In this document: positions 29,553 through 37,808 of the stretch, piece by piece
Layout of the letters: each line of letters opens with the position of its first letter
Position numbering within the stretch: the stretch's first letter is position 1
Assembly (NCBI RefSeq): GCF_945952405.1
Contig: NZ_CAMFIA010000001.1
Location: 434,001 to 498,000 of the forward strand
Direction: 5' to 3'
Length of the DNA: 64,000 nt
From: an uncultured Stenotrophomonas sp.
GTDB lineage: Bacteria > Pseudomonadota > Gammaproteobacteria > Xanthomonadales > Xanthomonadaceae
Notes under the pieces: generated by a model
Database searches by the model: none
Told to the model about the DNA's origin: nothing
The model's input: only the letters and a program-made list of their open reading frames with translations
Position numbers and translations under genes: made by a program

Positions 29553-30329
29553 ATGAGCGTGAATCTGAAAACCCCGCAGGAAATCGAGATGATGCGTGTC
29601 GCCGGCCGTCTGGCCAGCGAGGTGCTCGACATCGTCACCCCCCACGTCAAGCCCGGTGTCACCACCGAGGAACTGGACCGCATCTGCCACGACCACATCG
29701 TGAACGTGCAGGGCGCCATTCCGGCCAACGTCGGCTACCGCGGCTTCCCCAAGACCGTGTGCACCTCGGTCAACAACGTCATCTGCCACGGCATCCCCAG
29801 CGAAGGGAAGGTGCTCAAGGATGGCGACATCATCAATATCGACGTCACCGTGATCAAGGACGGCTGGCACGGTGACACCAGCCGGATGTACTTCGTCGGC
29901 ACGCCGTCGGTGATGGCGCGGCGCCTGGTGGAAGCCACCTATGAAGCCATGTGGCGCGGCATCCGCGCGGTGCGTCCGGGGGCGACCCTCGGCGACATCG
30001 GCCATGCCATCCAGAGCTATGCTGAAGGCGAGCGCTTCAGCGTGGTGCGCGAGTACTGCGGCCACGGCATCGGCAAGGTCTACCACGACGAGCCGCAGGT
30101 GGTGCATTACGGCCGCCCGGGCCAGGGCCTGGTGCTGCAGCCGGGCATGACCTTCACCATCGAGCCGATGATCAACGAGGGCACCCGCTACAACAAGGTG
30201 CTGCCGGACGGCTGGACCGTGGTGACCAAGGACCGCAAGCTGTCGGCGCAGTGGGAGCACATGATCGCGGTCACCGAGACCGGCGTTGACGTGCTGACCC
30301 TGTCGCCGGGCGAGTCGCAGGTCTCCTGA
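29553..30329 (+). CDS. map: Methionine aminopeptidase, type I
   Basis: Map removes the initiator Met from new proteins. The 258-residue protein begins MSVNLKTPQEIEMMRVAG. Metal ligands are visible as the two Asp in NIDVTVIKDGWHGDTSRM, His in GHGIGKVYHDEP, Glu in TIEPMINEG and Glu in VTETG; the substrate His is in NNVICHGIPSE. The start at 29553 is the usual Map start; the open frame upstream is not similar. Map is divergent from rpsB in many gammaproteobacteria, but here the pilus operon lies between. Confidence 0.98.
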   Translation: MSVNLKTPQEIEMMRVAGRLASEVLDIVTPHVKPGVTTEELDRICHDHIVNVQGAIPANVGYRGFPKTVCTSVNNVICHGIPSEGKVLKDGDIINIDVTVIKDGWHGDTSRMYFVGTPSVMARRLVEATYEAMWRGIRAVRPGATLGDIGHAIQSYAEGERFSVVREYCGHGIGKVYHDEPQVVHYGRPGQGLVLQPGMTFTIEPMINEGTRYNKVLPDGWTVVTKDRKLSAQWEHMIAVTETGVDVLTLSPGESQVS

Positions 30330-30331
30330 GC

Positions 30332-32959
30332 ATGCTGCCGGCGAGTTCGCTGCTGGACACGCCGGCCGCGTCGCTCAACGACCCGGACTGGGCTGCTGCC
30401 GCGCGCCAGGCGCTGCAGCAGGCCGACGCGCGCCTGTACCGCCGCTTCGACCAGGGCGACAACATCGAGCGCCTGCTGGCGCTGCGCGCGCGCGCCGCCG
30501 ACCACCTGATCCGCCTGGCCTGGCAGCGCTGCCTGGCCGCCGACAGCGGCCTGTCCCTGTTCGCAGTGGGAGGCTACGGCCGCGGCGAGCTGTTCCCGCG
30601 TTCGGACATCGACCTGCTCGTGTTCGGTGAACCTGCTGCGCAGCTGGCCCACGAGGCGGAGCTGGCGCGCCTGTTCGCGCTGCTCTGGGATTGTGGGCTG
30701 GCGGTCAGCCATGCGGTGCGTTCTGCGGCGCAGTGCCGCGAAGCCGCCGCCGACCAGACCGTGCTGACCGCGCTGATCGAGGCGCGCCCGATCCTGGCCG
30801 AGGATGCGGCCCGCCGCGCGCTGCGCGAGGCGATTGACGATCGCGAACTGTGGCCGGCGCGCACCTTCTTCCTGGCCAAGCTGGAGGAGCTGCGCAACCG
30901 CCACCAGCGCTTCGGCGATACCGCCGACAACCTGGAGCCGGACCTGAAGGACGGCCCCGGCGGCCTGCGCGATCTCAACACGCTGGGCTGGATGGCGCTG
31001 CGCGCGTTCGGCGTGCGCGACCTGGAGGCGCTGGTCGGGCTCGGCCACCTGGGTGCCGACGAAGCGGCCGCGCTGAAGCGCGAACGCGCGGTGCTGGCGC
31101 GGCTGCGTTTCGGCCTGCACCTGGTGGCGCGGCGCCCGGAAGAGCGGCTGCGTTTCGATTACCAGAAGACCCTGGCCGCACGCCTGGGCTTCGAAGACGA
31201 TGCCGAGAACCTCGGCGTCGAGAAGATGATGCAGGGCTTCTACCGCGCCGCCCTGGTGGTGCGCCGGATCAGCGACCGCCTGCTGCAGCGTTTCGAGGAA
31301 CAGTTCGACGGCGAGGCCCAGCCGGAGCCGCTGACCGTCGGCTTCTCGCTGCGCCGGGGGTACCTGGCGGCCAATGATGCCGACTGGCCACGCGGTGACA
31401 TCGGCCAGGTGTTCGCATTGTTTGCCAGCTGGGCCAACAATCCGCAGGTGCGCGGCCTGCATTCGCTGACCGCGCGCGCGCTGGCCGAGTCGTTGCCGCT
31501 GCTGCCGGCCTACGACCGCGCCGACACCGATGCACGCGAACAGTTCCTGGCCCTGCTGCGCGGCCAGCGCCCGGTCGACACCCTCTCGCGCATGGCGCGG
31601 CTGGGCGTGCTTGGGCAGTGGATTCCCGCCTTCGCCCAGGTCAGCGGGCGCATGCAGTTCGACCTGTTCCATGTCTACACCGTCGATCAGCACACGCTGA
31701 TGGTCCTGCGCAACATCGGGCAGTTCGCCAGCAGCCGCGCCGACGAGCGTTTCTCGATCGCGCACGAAGTGTGGCCGCGCCTGCGCAAGCCGGAGCTGCT
31801 GTTGCTGGCCGGCCTGTTCCACGACATCGCCAAGGGCCGTGGTGGTGACCATTCGGAACTGGGCGCGGTGGATGCGCGGGCGTTCTGCCAGGCGCATGCG
31901 CTGAGCAGCTCCGATACCGATCTGGTGGCATGGCTGGTCGAGCAGCACCTGCGCATGTCGGTGACCGCGCAGAAGCAGGACATCGCCGACCCGGCGGTGA
32001 TCCATCGCTTCGCCACCCTGGTCGGCAGCCGCGACCGCCTGGATTACCTGTACCTGCTGACCTGCGCCGACATCGCCGGGACCAGCCCGAAGCTGTGGAA
32101 TGCATGGAAGGACCGCCTGCTGGCCGACCTGTATTTCGCCACCCGGCGTGGCTTGCGCGAAGGGCTCGAGCATCCGGTGCCGGCCGCCGAGCGCGTGGCC
32201 GAGGCGCGTGACAGCGTGCGCGCGCTGGTACGCGAGCAGGGCTACGACGATGCCACCATCGACCGCCAGTTCGCGGTGATGCCGGACGAAGGCTTCATCC
32301 GGCTGCGCCCGGAGCAGCTGGCCTGGCAGGCTGCCGCGCTGGTGCCGGTCAAGCAGGGCCAGGCGCTGGTGAAGGTGCGCCGCATCAGCGTCGATGATCC
32401 TGCGCTGGAAGTGTTCGTGCATTCGCCGGACCGTGACGGCCTGTTCGCTGCGATCGTGATGACCCTGGACCGCAAGGGCTATGGCATCCACCGCGCGCGC
32501 GTACTCGACGGCCCGGCCGATACCATCTTCGATACCTTCGAAGTGAACCCGGCCGATACCTTCGCCGATGGCAGCAGCGCCAACCTGGAGGCGGCGCTGC
32601 GCGAAGCCCTCAGCGGCGACCTGACCCGCCTGCGGCCGTCGCGCCGGGTGGTGCCACGCCAGCTGCGCCATTTCCGCTTCGCCCCACGCATCGAGTTCCG
32701 CGATGAACCCGGTGCGACCCGTTTCGCCCTGGTCGCCCCCGACCGCCCCGGCCTGCTGGCCGATGTGGCGTTCGTGCTGCGCAACCAGGGCCTGCGCGTG
32801 CATGATGCGCGCATTGCCACCTTTGGCGAACGCGCCGAAGACACCTTCGTGATCAGTGACGAACACGACCTCCCCCTGACTGAACCTGCCCGGCAGCAGC
32901 TGCATGACGCGATGCTGGCCTGCCTGGACCCTGATCGAAACGCCGGAGACCCCGCCTGA
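30332..32959 (+). CDS. glnD: [Protein-PII] uridylyltransferase/uridylyl-removing enzyme
   Basis: GlnD senses glutamine and adds or removes UMP on PII proteins, controlling nitrogen metabolism. The 875 residues show the nucleotidyltransferase motif [20 protein letters not shown] near residue 73 to 92, a GlnD linker domain, an HD domain ([20 protein letters not shown], about 495-510) and two C-terminal ACT domains ([17 protein letters not shown] and [19 protein letters not shown]). It starts two bases after map and its TGA overlaps the dapD ATG by one base. Confidence 0.98.
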   Translation: MLPASSLLDTPAASLNDPDWAAAARQALQQADARLYRRFDQGDNIERLLALRARAADHLIRLAWQRCLAADSGLSLFAVGGYGRGELFPRSDIDLLVFGEPAAQLAHEAELARLFALLWDCGLAVSHAVRSAAQCREAAADQTVLTALIEARPILAEDAARRALREAIDDRELWPARTFFLAKLEELRNRHQRFGDTADNLEPDLKDGPGGLRDLNTLGWMALRAFGVRDLEALVGLGHLGADEAAALKRERAVLARLRFGLHLVARRPEERLRFDYQKTLAARLGFEDDAENLGVEKMMQGFYRAALVVRRISDRLLQRFEEQFDGEAQPEPLTVGFSLRRGYLAANDADWPRGDIGQVFALFASWANNPQVRGLHSLTARALAESLPLLPAYDRADTDAREQFLALLRGQRPVDTLSRMARLGVLGQWIPAFAQVSGRMQFDLFHVYTVDQHTLMVLRNIGQFASSRADERFSIAHEVWPRLRKPELLLLAGLFHDIAKGRGGDHSELGAVDARAFCQAHALSSSDTDLVAWLVEQHLRMSVTAQKQDIADPAVIHRFATLVGSRDRLDYLYLLTCADIAGTSPKLWNAWKDRLLADLYFATRRGLREGLEHPVPAAERVAEARDSVRALVREQGYDDATIDRQFAVMPDEGFIRLRPEQLAWQAAALVPVKQGQALVKVRRISVDDPALEVFVHSPDRDGLFAAIVMTLDRKGYGIHRARVLDGPADTIFDTFEVNPADTFADGSSANLEAALREALSGDLTRLRPSRRVVPRQLRHFRFAPRIEFRDEPGATRFALVAPDRPGLLADVAFVLRNQGLRVHDARIATFGERAEDTFVISDEHDLPLTEPARQQLHDAMLACLDPDRNAGDPA

Positions 32960-34020
32960 TGGCCACCAAGCCCGCCAAGAAGACCGCCGCGACCACCAAG
33001 AGCGCAGCGGCCAGGAAAACCGCTGCCGCGCCGGCCGCGAAGAAAGCCACCGCGCCGAACAAGGCCGCTGCGGTGAAGGCCCCGGCGAAGAAAGTGGCTG
33101 CGGTGAAGAAGGCCCCGACCAAGAGCGCCGAAGCCGCCCGCGCCGAAACCATCGCCCGCAAGTCGCTGCGCAAGCCGGCCACGCCGGGCGTGGAGGAGCT
33201 GAAGTTCGGCATCGAGAGCGCCTTCGAACGCCGCGCCACGCTGACCCTGCATGAACTGGAAGGGTCGACCAAGCCGCTGGTCAATCGCGTGATCGATGGC
33301 CTGGAGAGTGGCGAATTCCGCGTCGCTGAACCGGATGGCCACGGTGGCTGGAAGGTCAACGAGTGGCTGAAGAAGGCCGTGCTGCTGTATTTCCGGGTCA
33401 ACGACATGGCGGTGGTCGACGCCCGTCCGGCGCCGTTCTGGGACAAGGTCGAATCGCGCTTTGCCGGTTATGACGAGGCCCGGTTCCGCCGCGCCGGCGT
33501 GCGCGTGGTGCCGGGTGCGATCGCCCGTCGCGGCACCTACTTCGGCAAGGACGTGGTGCTGATGCCGAGCTTCACCAACATCGGTGCCTACGTCGGCGAA
33601 GGCACCATGGTCGACACCTGGGCCACCGTCGGCTCCTGCGCGCAGATCGGCCAGCACTGCCACCTGTCCGGCGGCGCCGGCATTGGCGGCGTGCTGGAAC
33701 CGCTGCAGGCCAGCCCGACCATCATCGAAGACCACTGCTTCATCGGTGCGCGTTCGGAAGTGGTGGAAGGCGTGGTGGTCGGCCACCACAGCGTGATCGG
33801 CATGGGCGTGTTCCTCAGCCAGAGCACCCGCATCTACAACCGTGCCACCGGCGAGATCAGCTACGGCTACATTCCGCCGTACAGCGTGGTGGTGTCCGGT
33901 TCGCTGCCGAGCAAGGACGGGACCCACTCGCTGTATTGCGCGGTCATCGTCAAGCAGGTCGACGCCAAGACCCGCAGCAAGACCAGCGTCAACGACCTGC
34001 TGCGCGGCCTGGCCGACTGA
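32959..34020 (+). CDS. dapD: Tetrahydrodipicolinate N-succinyltransferase with a histone-H1-like N-terminal tail
   Basis: DapD succinylates tetrahydrodipicolinate in lysine and diaminopimelate synthesis. The catalytic part starts near residue 78 ([20 protein letters not shown]) and has the left-handed beta-helix ([47 protein letters not shown] trimmed here, [14 protein letters not shown]). E. coli DapD has 274 residues and starts at the equivalent of residue 78, so the 353-residue product has about 77 extra residues rich in Lys, Ala, Pro and Thr ([20 protein letters not shown] onward), like a histone H1 tail. The ATG is coupled to glnD by TGATG. No later in-frame start near residue 78 is obvious. 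Confidence 0.96.
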   Translation: MATKPAKKTAATTKSAAARKTAAAPAAKKATAPNKAAAVKAPAKKVAAVKKAPTKSAEAARAETIARKSLRKPATPGVEELKFGIESAFERRATLTLHELEGSTKPLVNRVIDGLESGEFRVAEPDGHGGWKVNEWLKKAVLLYFRVNDMAVVDARPAPFWDKVESRFAGYDEARFRRAGVRVVPGAIARRGTYFGKDVVLMPSFTNIGAYVGEGTMVDTWATVGSCAQIGQHCHLSGGAGIGGVLEPLQASPTIIEDHCFIGARSEVVEGVVVGHHSVIGMGVFLSQSTRIYNRATGEISYGYIPPYSVVVSGSLPSKDGTHSLYCAVIVKQVDAKTRSKTSVNDLLRGLAD

Positions 34021-34022
34021 AG

Positions 34023-34889
34023 ATGGCTGCGCCGGAGGACCTGGCGCAGTCCGCGATCTACCGGCATCCGTCCGACCACCTGTTCGGGCGGATGCTGCCG
34101 CGCCTGCTGCACGCCCCGCAATGGACCCGGCTGCGCCGCGCACTGTCGCGGCGCTGGCCGATGCCGGCACTGGTCAGCGATGTGCGCGACGTGGTGTACG
34201 TGAGCTGGTGGGTCGACGTGCGCTGCGCACCGCCGCCGCCGCCGGGCCATCACTACGTGGTCCACGCCGGGCGCACCCCGTACACCATCCTCAGCTACCG
34301 TCATGGCCACTTCGGACCGCGCCTGGCCGGGCCACTGCGCGCGCTGATGCCCTCGCCGCGGCAGAGCAACTGGCGCTGGTACCTGCGTCGCGACGACGAT
34401 CCGCAGGCGACGCCGGTGGTGCTGTTCGACCGCAACGTGATGGACCAGCTGGCCTTCGTGGCCGGCGCGCGTGCCTTCAGCGATGCCATGCAGCCGCATC
34501 TGTCCGCGCGGTTCGCGCACGTGCTGGATGCCGACGGCGACGGCCACACGTGGATCGACAGTGGGCAGGGCAGTGCACCGGTGCTGCGCCTGCAGTGGCG
34601 GCGCGCCGCGGACTGGACGGCGCTGGCGTGGCCGGCCGCGGCCGGCGAGCCTGCGGCCCTGCTGCGGTTCCTGACCTGCCAGGACGAGGCGATCGCCCGC
34701 ACCTGCGACCAGCGCTGGGCCGCGACCCGGATCGCGTTGCCGGTGGACGTTGCCAGCCTGCAGCCCCTGCGGCTGCGGGGGGAACTGCATTGCCCGCGCT
34801 TGCAGGCGATGGGCGTGACGCTGCAGGACGGCCTGGCCTTCCGCCTGCCACGGGTGTCGTTCCGGGTCGTGTCCGAGCGCCTGTTGTGA
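34023..34889 (+). CDS. Hypothetical protein
   Basis: The 288-residue product begins MAAPEDLAQSAIYRHPSDHL two bases after the dapD stop. It is Arg- and Trp-rich, has no signal peptide and no clear transmembrane segment, and contains VSWWVDVRCAPPPPPGHHYVVHAGRTPYTILSY (shown in parts: VSWWVDV, HHYVVHAG, YTILSYRHGHFGPRLAG). I do not recognise a family; an acetoacetate-decarboxylase-like (DUF2071) fold was considered without good motif support. Its place in the dapD-dapE run suggests co-transcription. Confidence 0.75.
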   Translation: MAAPEDLAQSAIYRHPSDHLFGRMLPRLLHAPQWTRLRRALSRRWPMPALVSDVRDVVYVSWWVDVRCAPPPPPGHHYVVHAGRTPYTILSYRHGHFGPRLAGPLRALMPSPRQSNWRWYLRRDDDPQATPVVLFDRNVMDQLAFVAGARAFSDAMQPHLSARFAHVLDADGDGHTWIDSGQGSAPVLRLQWRRAADWTALAWPAAAGEPAALLRFLTCQDEAIARTCDQRWAATRIALPVDVASLQPLRLRGELHCPRLQAMGVTLQDGLAFRLPRVSFRVVSERLL

Positions 34890-34920
34890 GATTCTGGCCC
34901 TCTGTTTTCCAGCATTACAG

Positions 34921-35292
34921 ATGGCCATGAGCACCACCGTCTACGGTTTGAAGAACTGCGACACCTGCAAGAAGGCGACCAAGTGGCTGGACCGCTTCGG
35001 CGTGCCGTATACCTTCGTCGACTATCGCGACACTCCCCCCAGCCCGGAAACCCTGCTGGCCTGGGCAGCGCAGCTGGGCGGCCTGGCGGCGATGGTCAAC
35101 AAGTCCTCCACCACCTGGCGGCAACTGCCGGACAGCCGCAAGGCCGCCGCTTCGGACGCCGAGTGGAAGCTGCTGCTGCGCGAGTACCCGCAGCTGATCA
35201 AGCGCCCGCTGGTGGTCAGCGCCGACGGCGCGGTCAGCCAGGGCTTCAGCGACAACGGCTTCAAGGCACGCTTCGGCGTGGGCGGCGCATGA
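34921..35292 (+). CDS. ArsC/Spx-family reductase (YffB-like)
   Basis: The 123-residue thioredoxin-fold protein carries the CDTC motif at about residues 14-17 ([16 protein letters not shown]) and ends with the family segment [11 protein letters not shown] near residue 95. It is close to E. coli YffB, which also lies directly before dapE. Such proteins are glutathione-dependent reductase-like, but the substrate is unknown. The last codons overlap the dapE start (ATGA). Confidence 0.9.
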   Translation: MAMSTTVYGLKNCDTCKKATKWLDRFGVPYTFVDYRDTPPSPETLLAWAAQLGGLAAMVNKSSTTWRQLPDSRKAAASDAEWKLLLREYPQLIKRPLVVSADGAVSQGFSDNGFKARFGVGGA

Positions 35293-36416
35293 GTGCCGTC
35301 CTCGACCTGGCCTGCGAGCTGATCGCGCGCCCGTCGGTGACGCCGGATGATGCCGGCTGCCAGGCGCTGCTGGCGGCGCGGCTGAAGCGGGCCGGGTTCC
35401 ATTGTGATCACCTGCGCCTGGGCGAGGTCGACAACCTGTGGGCGACCCACGGCCAGGGAGCACCGGTGCTGGTCCTGCTCGGCCACACCGATGTGGTGCC
35501 GACCGGCCCGCGCGAGGCCTGGACCAGCGATCCGTTCACGCCGCAGATCCGTGACGGCGTGCTGTACGGCCGGGGGAGCGCCGACATGAAGGGCAGCGTG
35601 GCCGCGTTCGTGGTCGCCGCCGAGCAGTTCGTCGCCGCGCATCCGGATCATCCCGGCACGTTGGCGGTGCTGTTGACCAGCGACGAGGAGGGCGATGCCA
35701 TCGATGGCGTGCGCCATGTCGCACGCTTGTTCGAAGCGCGTGGCCAGCGCATCGACTGGTGCATCACCGGCGAACCCTCGTCGACCGCGACGCTGGGTGA
35801 CCTGCTGCGCGTCGGGCGTCGTGGCAGCCTGTCGGCCAAGCTGCGCGTACAGGGTGTGCAGGGCCACGTGGCGTATCCGGAGAAGGCGCGCAACCCGATC
35901 CACCAGGCCGCCGCGGCGTTGGCGGAGCTGAGCGCGCGGCGCTGGGATGAAGGCTACGAGAGCTTCCCGGCGACCAGTCTGCAGATCTCCAACATCCACG
36001 CCGGCACCGGCGCCAACAACGTGATTCCCGGCGAACTGGAGGTGGATTTCAACCTCCGCTACAACCCGCACTGGAATGCGCCGAAGCTGGAAGCGGAGAT
36101 CACCGCGCTGCTGGACCGGCACGGCCTGCAGTACACGCTGAAGTGGCACCGCAGCGGAGAGCCGTTCTACACGCCGGAAGGCACGCTGCGCGCCACCGCG
36201 CGCGCGGTGCTGGCCGAGCACATCGGCCGTGCGCCGGAAGAAAGCACCGGCGGTGGAACCTCCGATGCACGCTTCATCGCGCCGCTGGGAGCGCAGTGCA
36301 TCGAGGTGGGGCCGGTCAACGCCAGCATCCACCAGGTGGATGAGAACGTGCGGGTGGACGAACTGGAAGCGCTGCCCGGGTTGTACCAGCGCTTGCTGGA
36401 ACGGCTGCTGGCGTGA
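35289..36416 (+). CDS. dapE: Succinyl-diaminopimelate desuccinylase
   Basis: DapE releases succinate from N-succinyl-LL-diaminopimelate, two steps after DapD in the same pathway. The 375-residue M20 peptidase begins [20 protein letters not shown]. Metal ligands are in [11 protein letters not shown] (His, Asp), [27 protein letters not shown] (catalytic and bridging Glu) and the C-terminal SIHQVDENV. The start is the ATG overlapping the previous stop by four bases. Confidence 0.97.
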   Translation: MSAVLDLACELIARPSVTPDDAGCQALLAARLKRAGFHCDHLRLGEVDNLWATHGQGAPVLVLLGHTDVVPTGPREAWTSDPFTPQIRDGVLYGRGSADMKGSVAAFVVAAEQFVAAHPDHPGTLAVLLTSDEEGDAIDGVRHVARLFEARGQRIDWCITGEPSSTATLGDLLRVGRRGSLSAKLRVQGVQGHVAYPEKARNPIHQAAAALAELSARRWDEGYESFPATSLQISNIHAGTGANNVIPGELEVDFNLRYNPHWNAPKLEAEITALLDRHGLQYTLKWHRSGEPFYTPEGTLRATARAVLAEHIGRAPEESTGGGTSDARFIAPLGAQCIEVGPVNASIHQVDENVRVDELEALPGLYQRLLERLLA

Positions 36417-36446
36417 TTCCAGCGTGATCCCGCGCGGGCGGAGAGT

Positions 36447-36476
36447 GGTGGTGGGTGCCGACCGTTGGTCGGCACG
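36447..36476. repeat. GC-rich palindromic repeat
   Basis: GTGGGTGCCGACC-gtt-GGTCGGCACGCC, the same type as those at 24538 and 55912, just past the dapE stop. Confidence 0.65.
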
Positions 36477-36506
36477 CCCTCCGCCGGGGGCCGCTCCGGC
36501 TTCCCT

Positions 36507-36564
36507 GTAGAGCCGAGCCATGCTCGGCTGATTGTGGAGGCAGCCGAGCATGGCTCGGCTCTAC
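36507..36564. repeat. Facing pair of SMAG repeats
   Basis: GTAGAGCCGAGCC-at-GCTCGGCTG (36507-36530) and the inverted copy CAGCCGAGC-at-GGCTCGGCTCTAC (36541-36564) form a long imperfect dyad between dapE and the convergent Sel1 lipoprotein gene. Transcribed from either side it folds into a long hairpin that may act as a shared 3' end. Confidence 0.75.
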
Positions 36565-36578
36565 AGAAGCGTCCGGCG

Positions 36579-37469
36579 CTACTCCGAGAAAATGAAGAAC
36601 GGCGGCTTGACCGCCTTTTCCCAGTAGCTGGGCGCCGCCATGTAGAAGCGCTGCGCTTCGGCCCGGGCGAACCAGCGGGCTGCCGCATCGGTGTCCTTCG
36701 GCACGCCCTCTGCACTCCGCCCCAGCAGCAGTCCGGCAAAGTACTGGCCGAACACATTGCCCTGTTCTGCAGCGCGCTGGTACAGCAGCAGGGCCGCTGC
36801 CGGGTCGCTCGGCAGGCCGACGCCCTTTTCCAGCAGCGCACCCAGGTCCACTTGTGCTTCGGCATCGCCGCGCGCCGCACGGCGCTGGATATGCGCCACC
36901 AGCGGGTGCACGCTGCCGCCCTGTGCGGCCAGCGCATCCGGCAGCCGTGAGGCGGAACTCGGATGGCGCTTGTAGATCATTCCGCGCAGGTCCCAACGCA
37001 GTGCCTGCTGCGCGTCGCCACGCTGGCGATAGGCCGTGGCCAGCTCGAAGAACGCATAGGGATTGCCGTGGTTGGCGGCGGCGAGGTAGCCGCGTTCGCC
37101 ACGGCGCCAGGACGCGCGGAGTACCGGTGCGGGATCGATGTGAGGGCCATCGGCATGCTGCAGCGTGCCGGTGGCCCAGATCCTTCCCAACGCCTGCTCG
37201 GCCTGGGTGTTGTGGAAAGTCCACGGTGTGATCGCCGCGGCGCGCTCGTAGTAGTGGATGGCGCGTGGATCGTTGAAGCGTTCGAAGGTGTGCGCGGTAT
37301 TCCAGGCACCCTCGAAGCTGCCGTCGCTTCCGCGTTGTTCGAGGGCCTGCTGCTGGGCGGCGGGCAGCGTGGCGGGCAGCGTGGAGGGACGGGGCAGGCT
37401 CTGGCATGCGGCCAGGCCAAGGCAGAGCAGGGCGGCCAGTGCCCAGGTGCGTCCAGTGCGGTGTTGCAT
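36579..37469 (-). CDS. Sel1/TPR-repeat lipoprotein
   Basis: The 296-residue product has a lipoprotein signal with lipobox LAAC and Cys22 (MQHRTGRTWALAALLCLGLA then AC). The body carries Sel1-like helical pairs: NPYAFFELATAYRQRGDAQQ, GDAEAQVDLGALLEKGVGLP and NVFGQYFAGLLLGRSAEGVP. Such proteins are protein-interaction scaffolds in the envelope; partners are not known. It is convergent with dapE and divergent from the asnB leader. Confidence 0.88.
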   Translation of the reverse strand: MQHRTGRTWALAALLCLGLAACQSLPRPSTLPATLPAAQQQALEQRGSDGSFEGAWNTAHTFERFNDPRAIHYYERAAAITPWTFHNTQAEQALGRIWATGTLQHADGPHIDPAPVLRASWRRGERGYLAAANHGNPYAFFELATAYRQRGDAQQALRWDLRGMIYKRHPSSASRLPDALAAQGGSVHPLVAHIQRRAARGDAEAQVDLGALLEKGVGLPSDPAAALLLYQRAAEQGNVFGQYFAGLLLGRSAEGVPKDTDAAARWFARAEAQRFYMAAPSYWEKAVKPPFFIFSE

Positions 37470-37566
37470 TCCTGTTACACGGTTCAGGGCGGGCCATTAT
37501 GCCGTCCACGCGTGGTTGCCGACGCAACTGTTGCGCAGTGCCCGGAACCGGGGTAGGGTCGTGGCC

Positions 37567-37668
37567 ATGTCGATCCGCCTGGCCACCGCCGTCAACAACA
37601 ACAACCGCAATAATCTGCGCGCGAATAATCGTGCGCGGCCGATGCGGGACTGCGCCCTGGGTAGATAG
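37567..37668 (+). CDS. Asparagine-rich leader peptide of asnB
   Basis: A 33-codon ORF (ATG 37567, TAG 37666) lies 140 bases upstream of asnB. Residues 10-21 read NNNNRNNLRANN, eight Asn in twelve codons; half use AAT although this high-GC genome favours AAC. An in-frame GTG two codons upstream is an alternative start. The peptide has no domain. Its codons, the stop position and the two mutually exclusive RNA hairpins that follow fit a transcription-attenuation leader in which ribosomes stall at Asn codons when charged tRNA-Asn is scarce. Confidence 0.85.
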   Translation: MSIRLATAVNNNNRNNLRANNRARPMRDCALGR

Positions 37669-37710
37669 ACAGCAACACACACCCGGACACCAGAAAACCC
37701 GCATCGGTCG
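37615..37710 (+). promoter_or_regulatory. Antiterminator and pause-hairpin region of the asnB attenuator
   Basis: Bases 37636-37648 (CGGCCGATGCGGG) can pair with 37698-37710 (CCCGCATCGGTCG) over 13 bp with one G-U. This consumes the 5' arm of the terminator, so the two structures exclude each other. Upstream, 37615-37623 can pair with 37630-37638 over 9 bp around the loop AATAAT (two Asn codons), a candidate 1:2 pause hairpin. A ribosome stalled at Asn codons 10-16 leaves the antiterminator strand free; one that reaches the stop codon at 37668 covers the region beside it. Confidence 0.8.
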
Positions 37711-37724
37711 ATGCGGGTTTTTTT
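37694..37724 (+). terminator. Attenuator terminator before asnB
   Basis: AAAACCCGCATC (37694-37705), loop GGTC, and GATGCGGGTTTT (37710-37721) form a perfect 12-bp stem followed by a seven-T tract (37718-37724). It lies between the leader ORF and asnB and would stop transcription before asnB. Confidence 0.93.
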
Positions 37725-37808
37725 GTGCCCGGGCGCAGCCCCACCCGGGCCAGGATGGCCGGTCGAACCGCTTCCCACCCGTGAAATCCCCACAACAGGA
37801 GCTCCCCC

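Noticed and set aside
30188..32905. A 905-codon minus-strand open frame across glnD
   Set aside because: Antisense to a full-length glnD with all motifs; composition is shadow-like.
34983..36416. Reading dapE as a 477-residue protein from an upstream start
   Set aside because: The extra 102 residues lie out of frame within the ArsC-like gene and are Arg/Gly-rich; the ATG at 35289 gives the normal DapE start.
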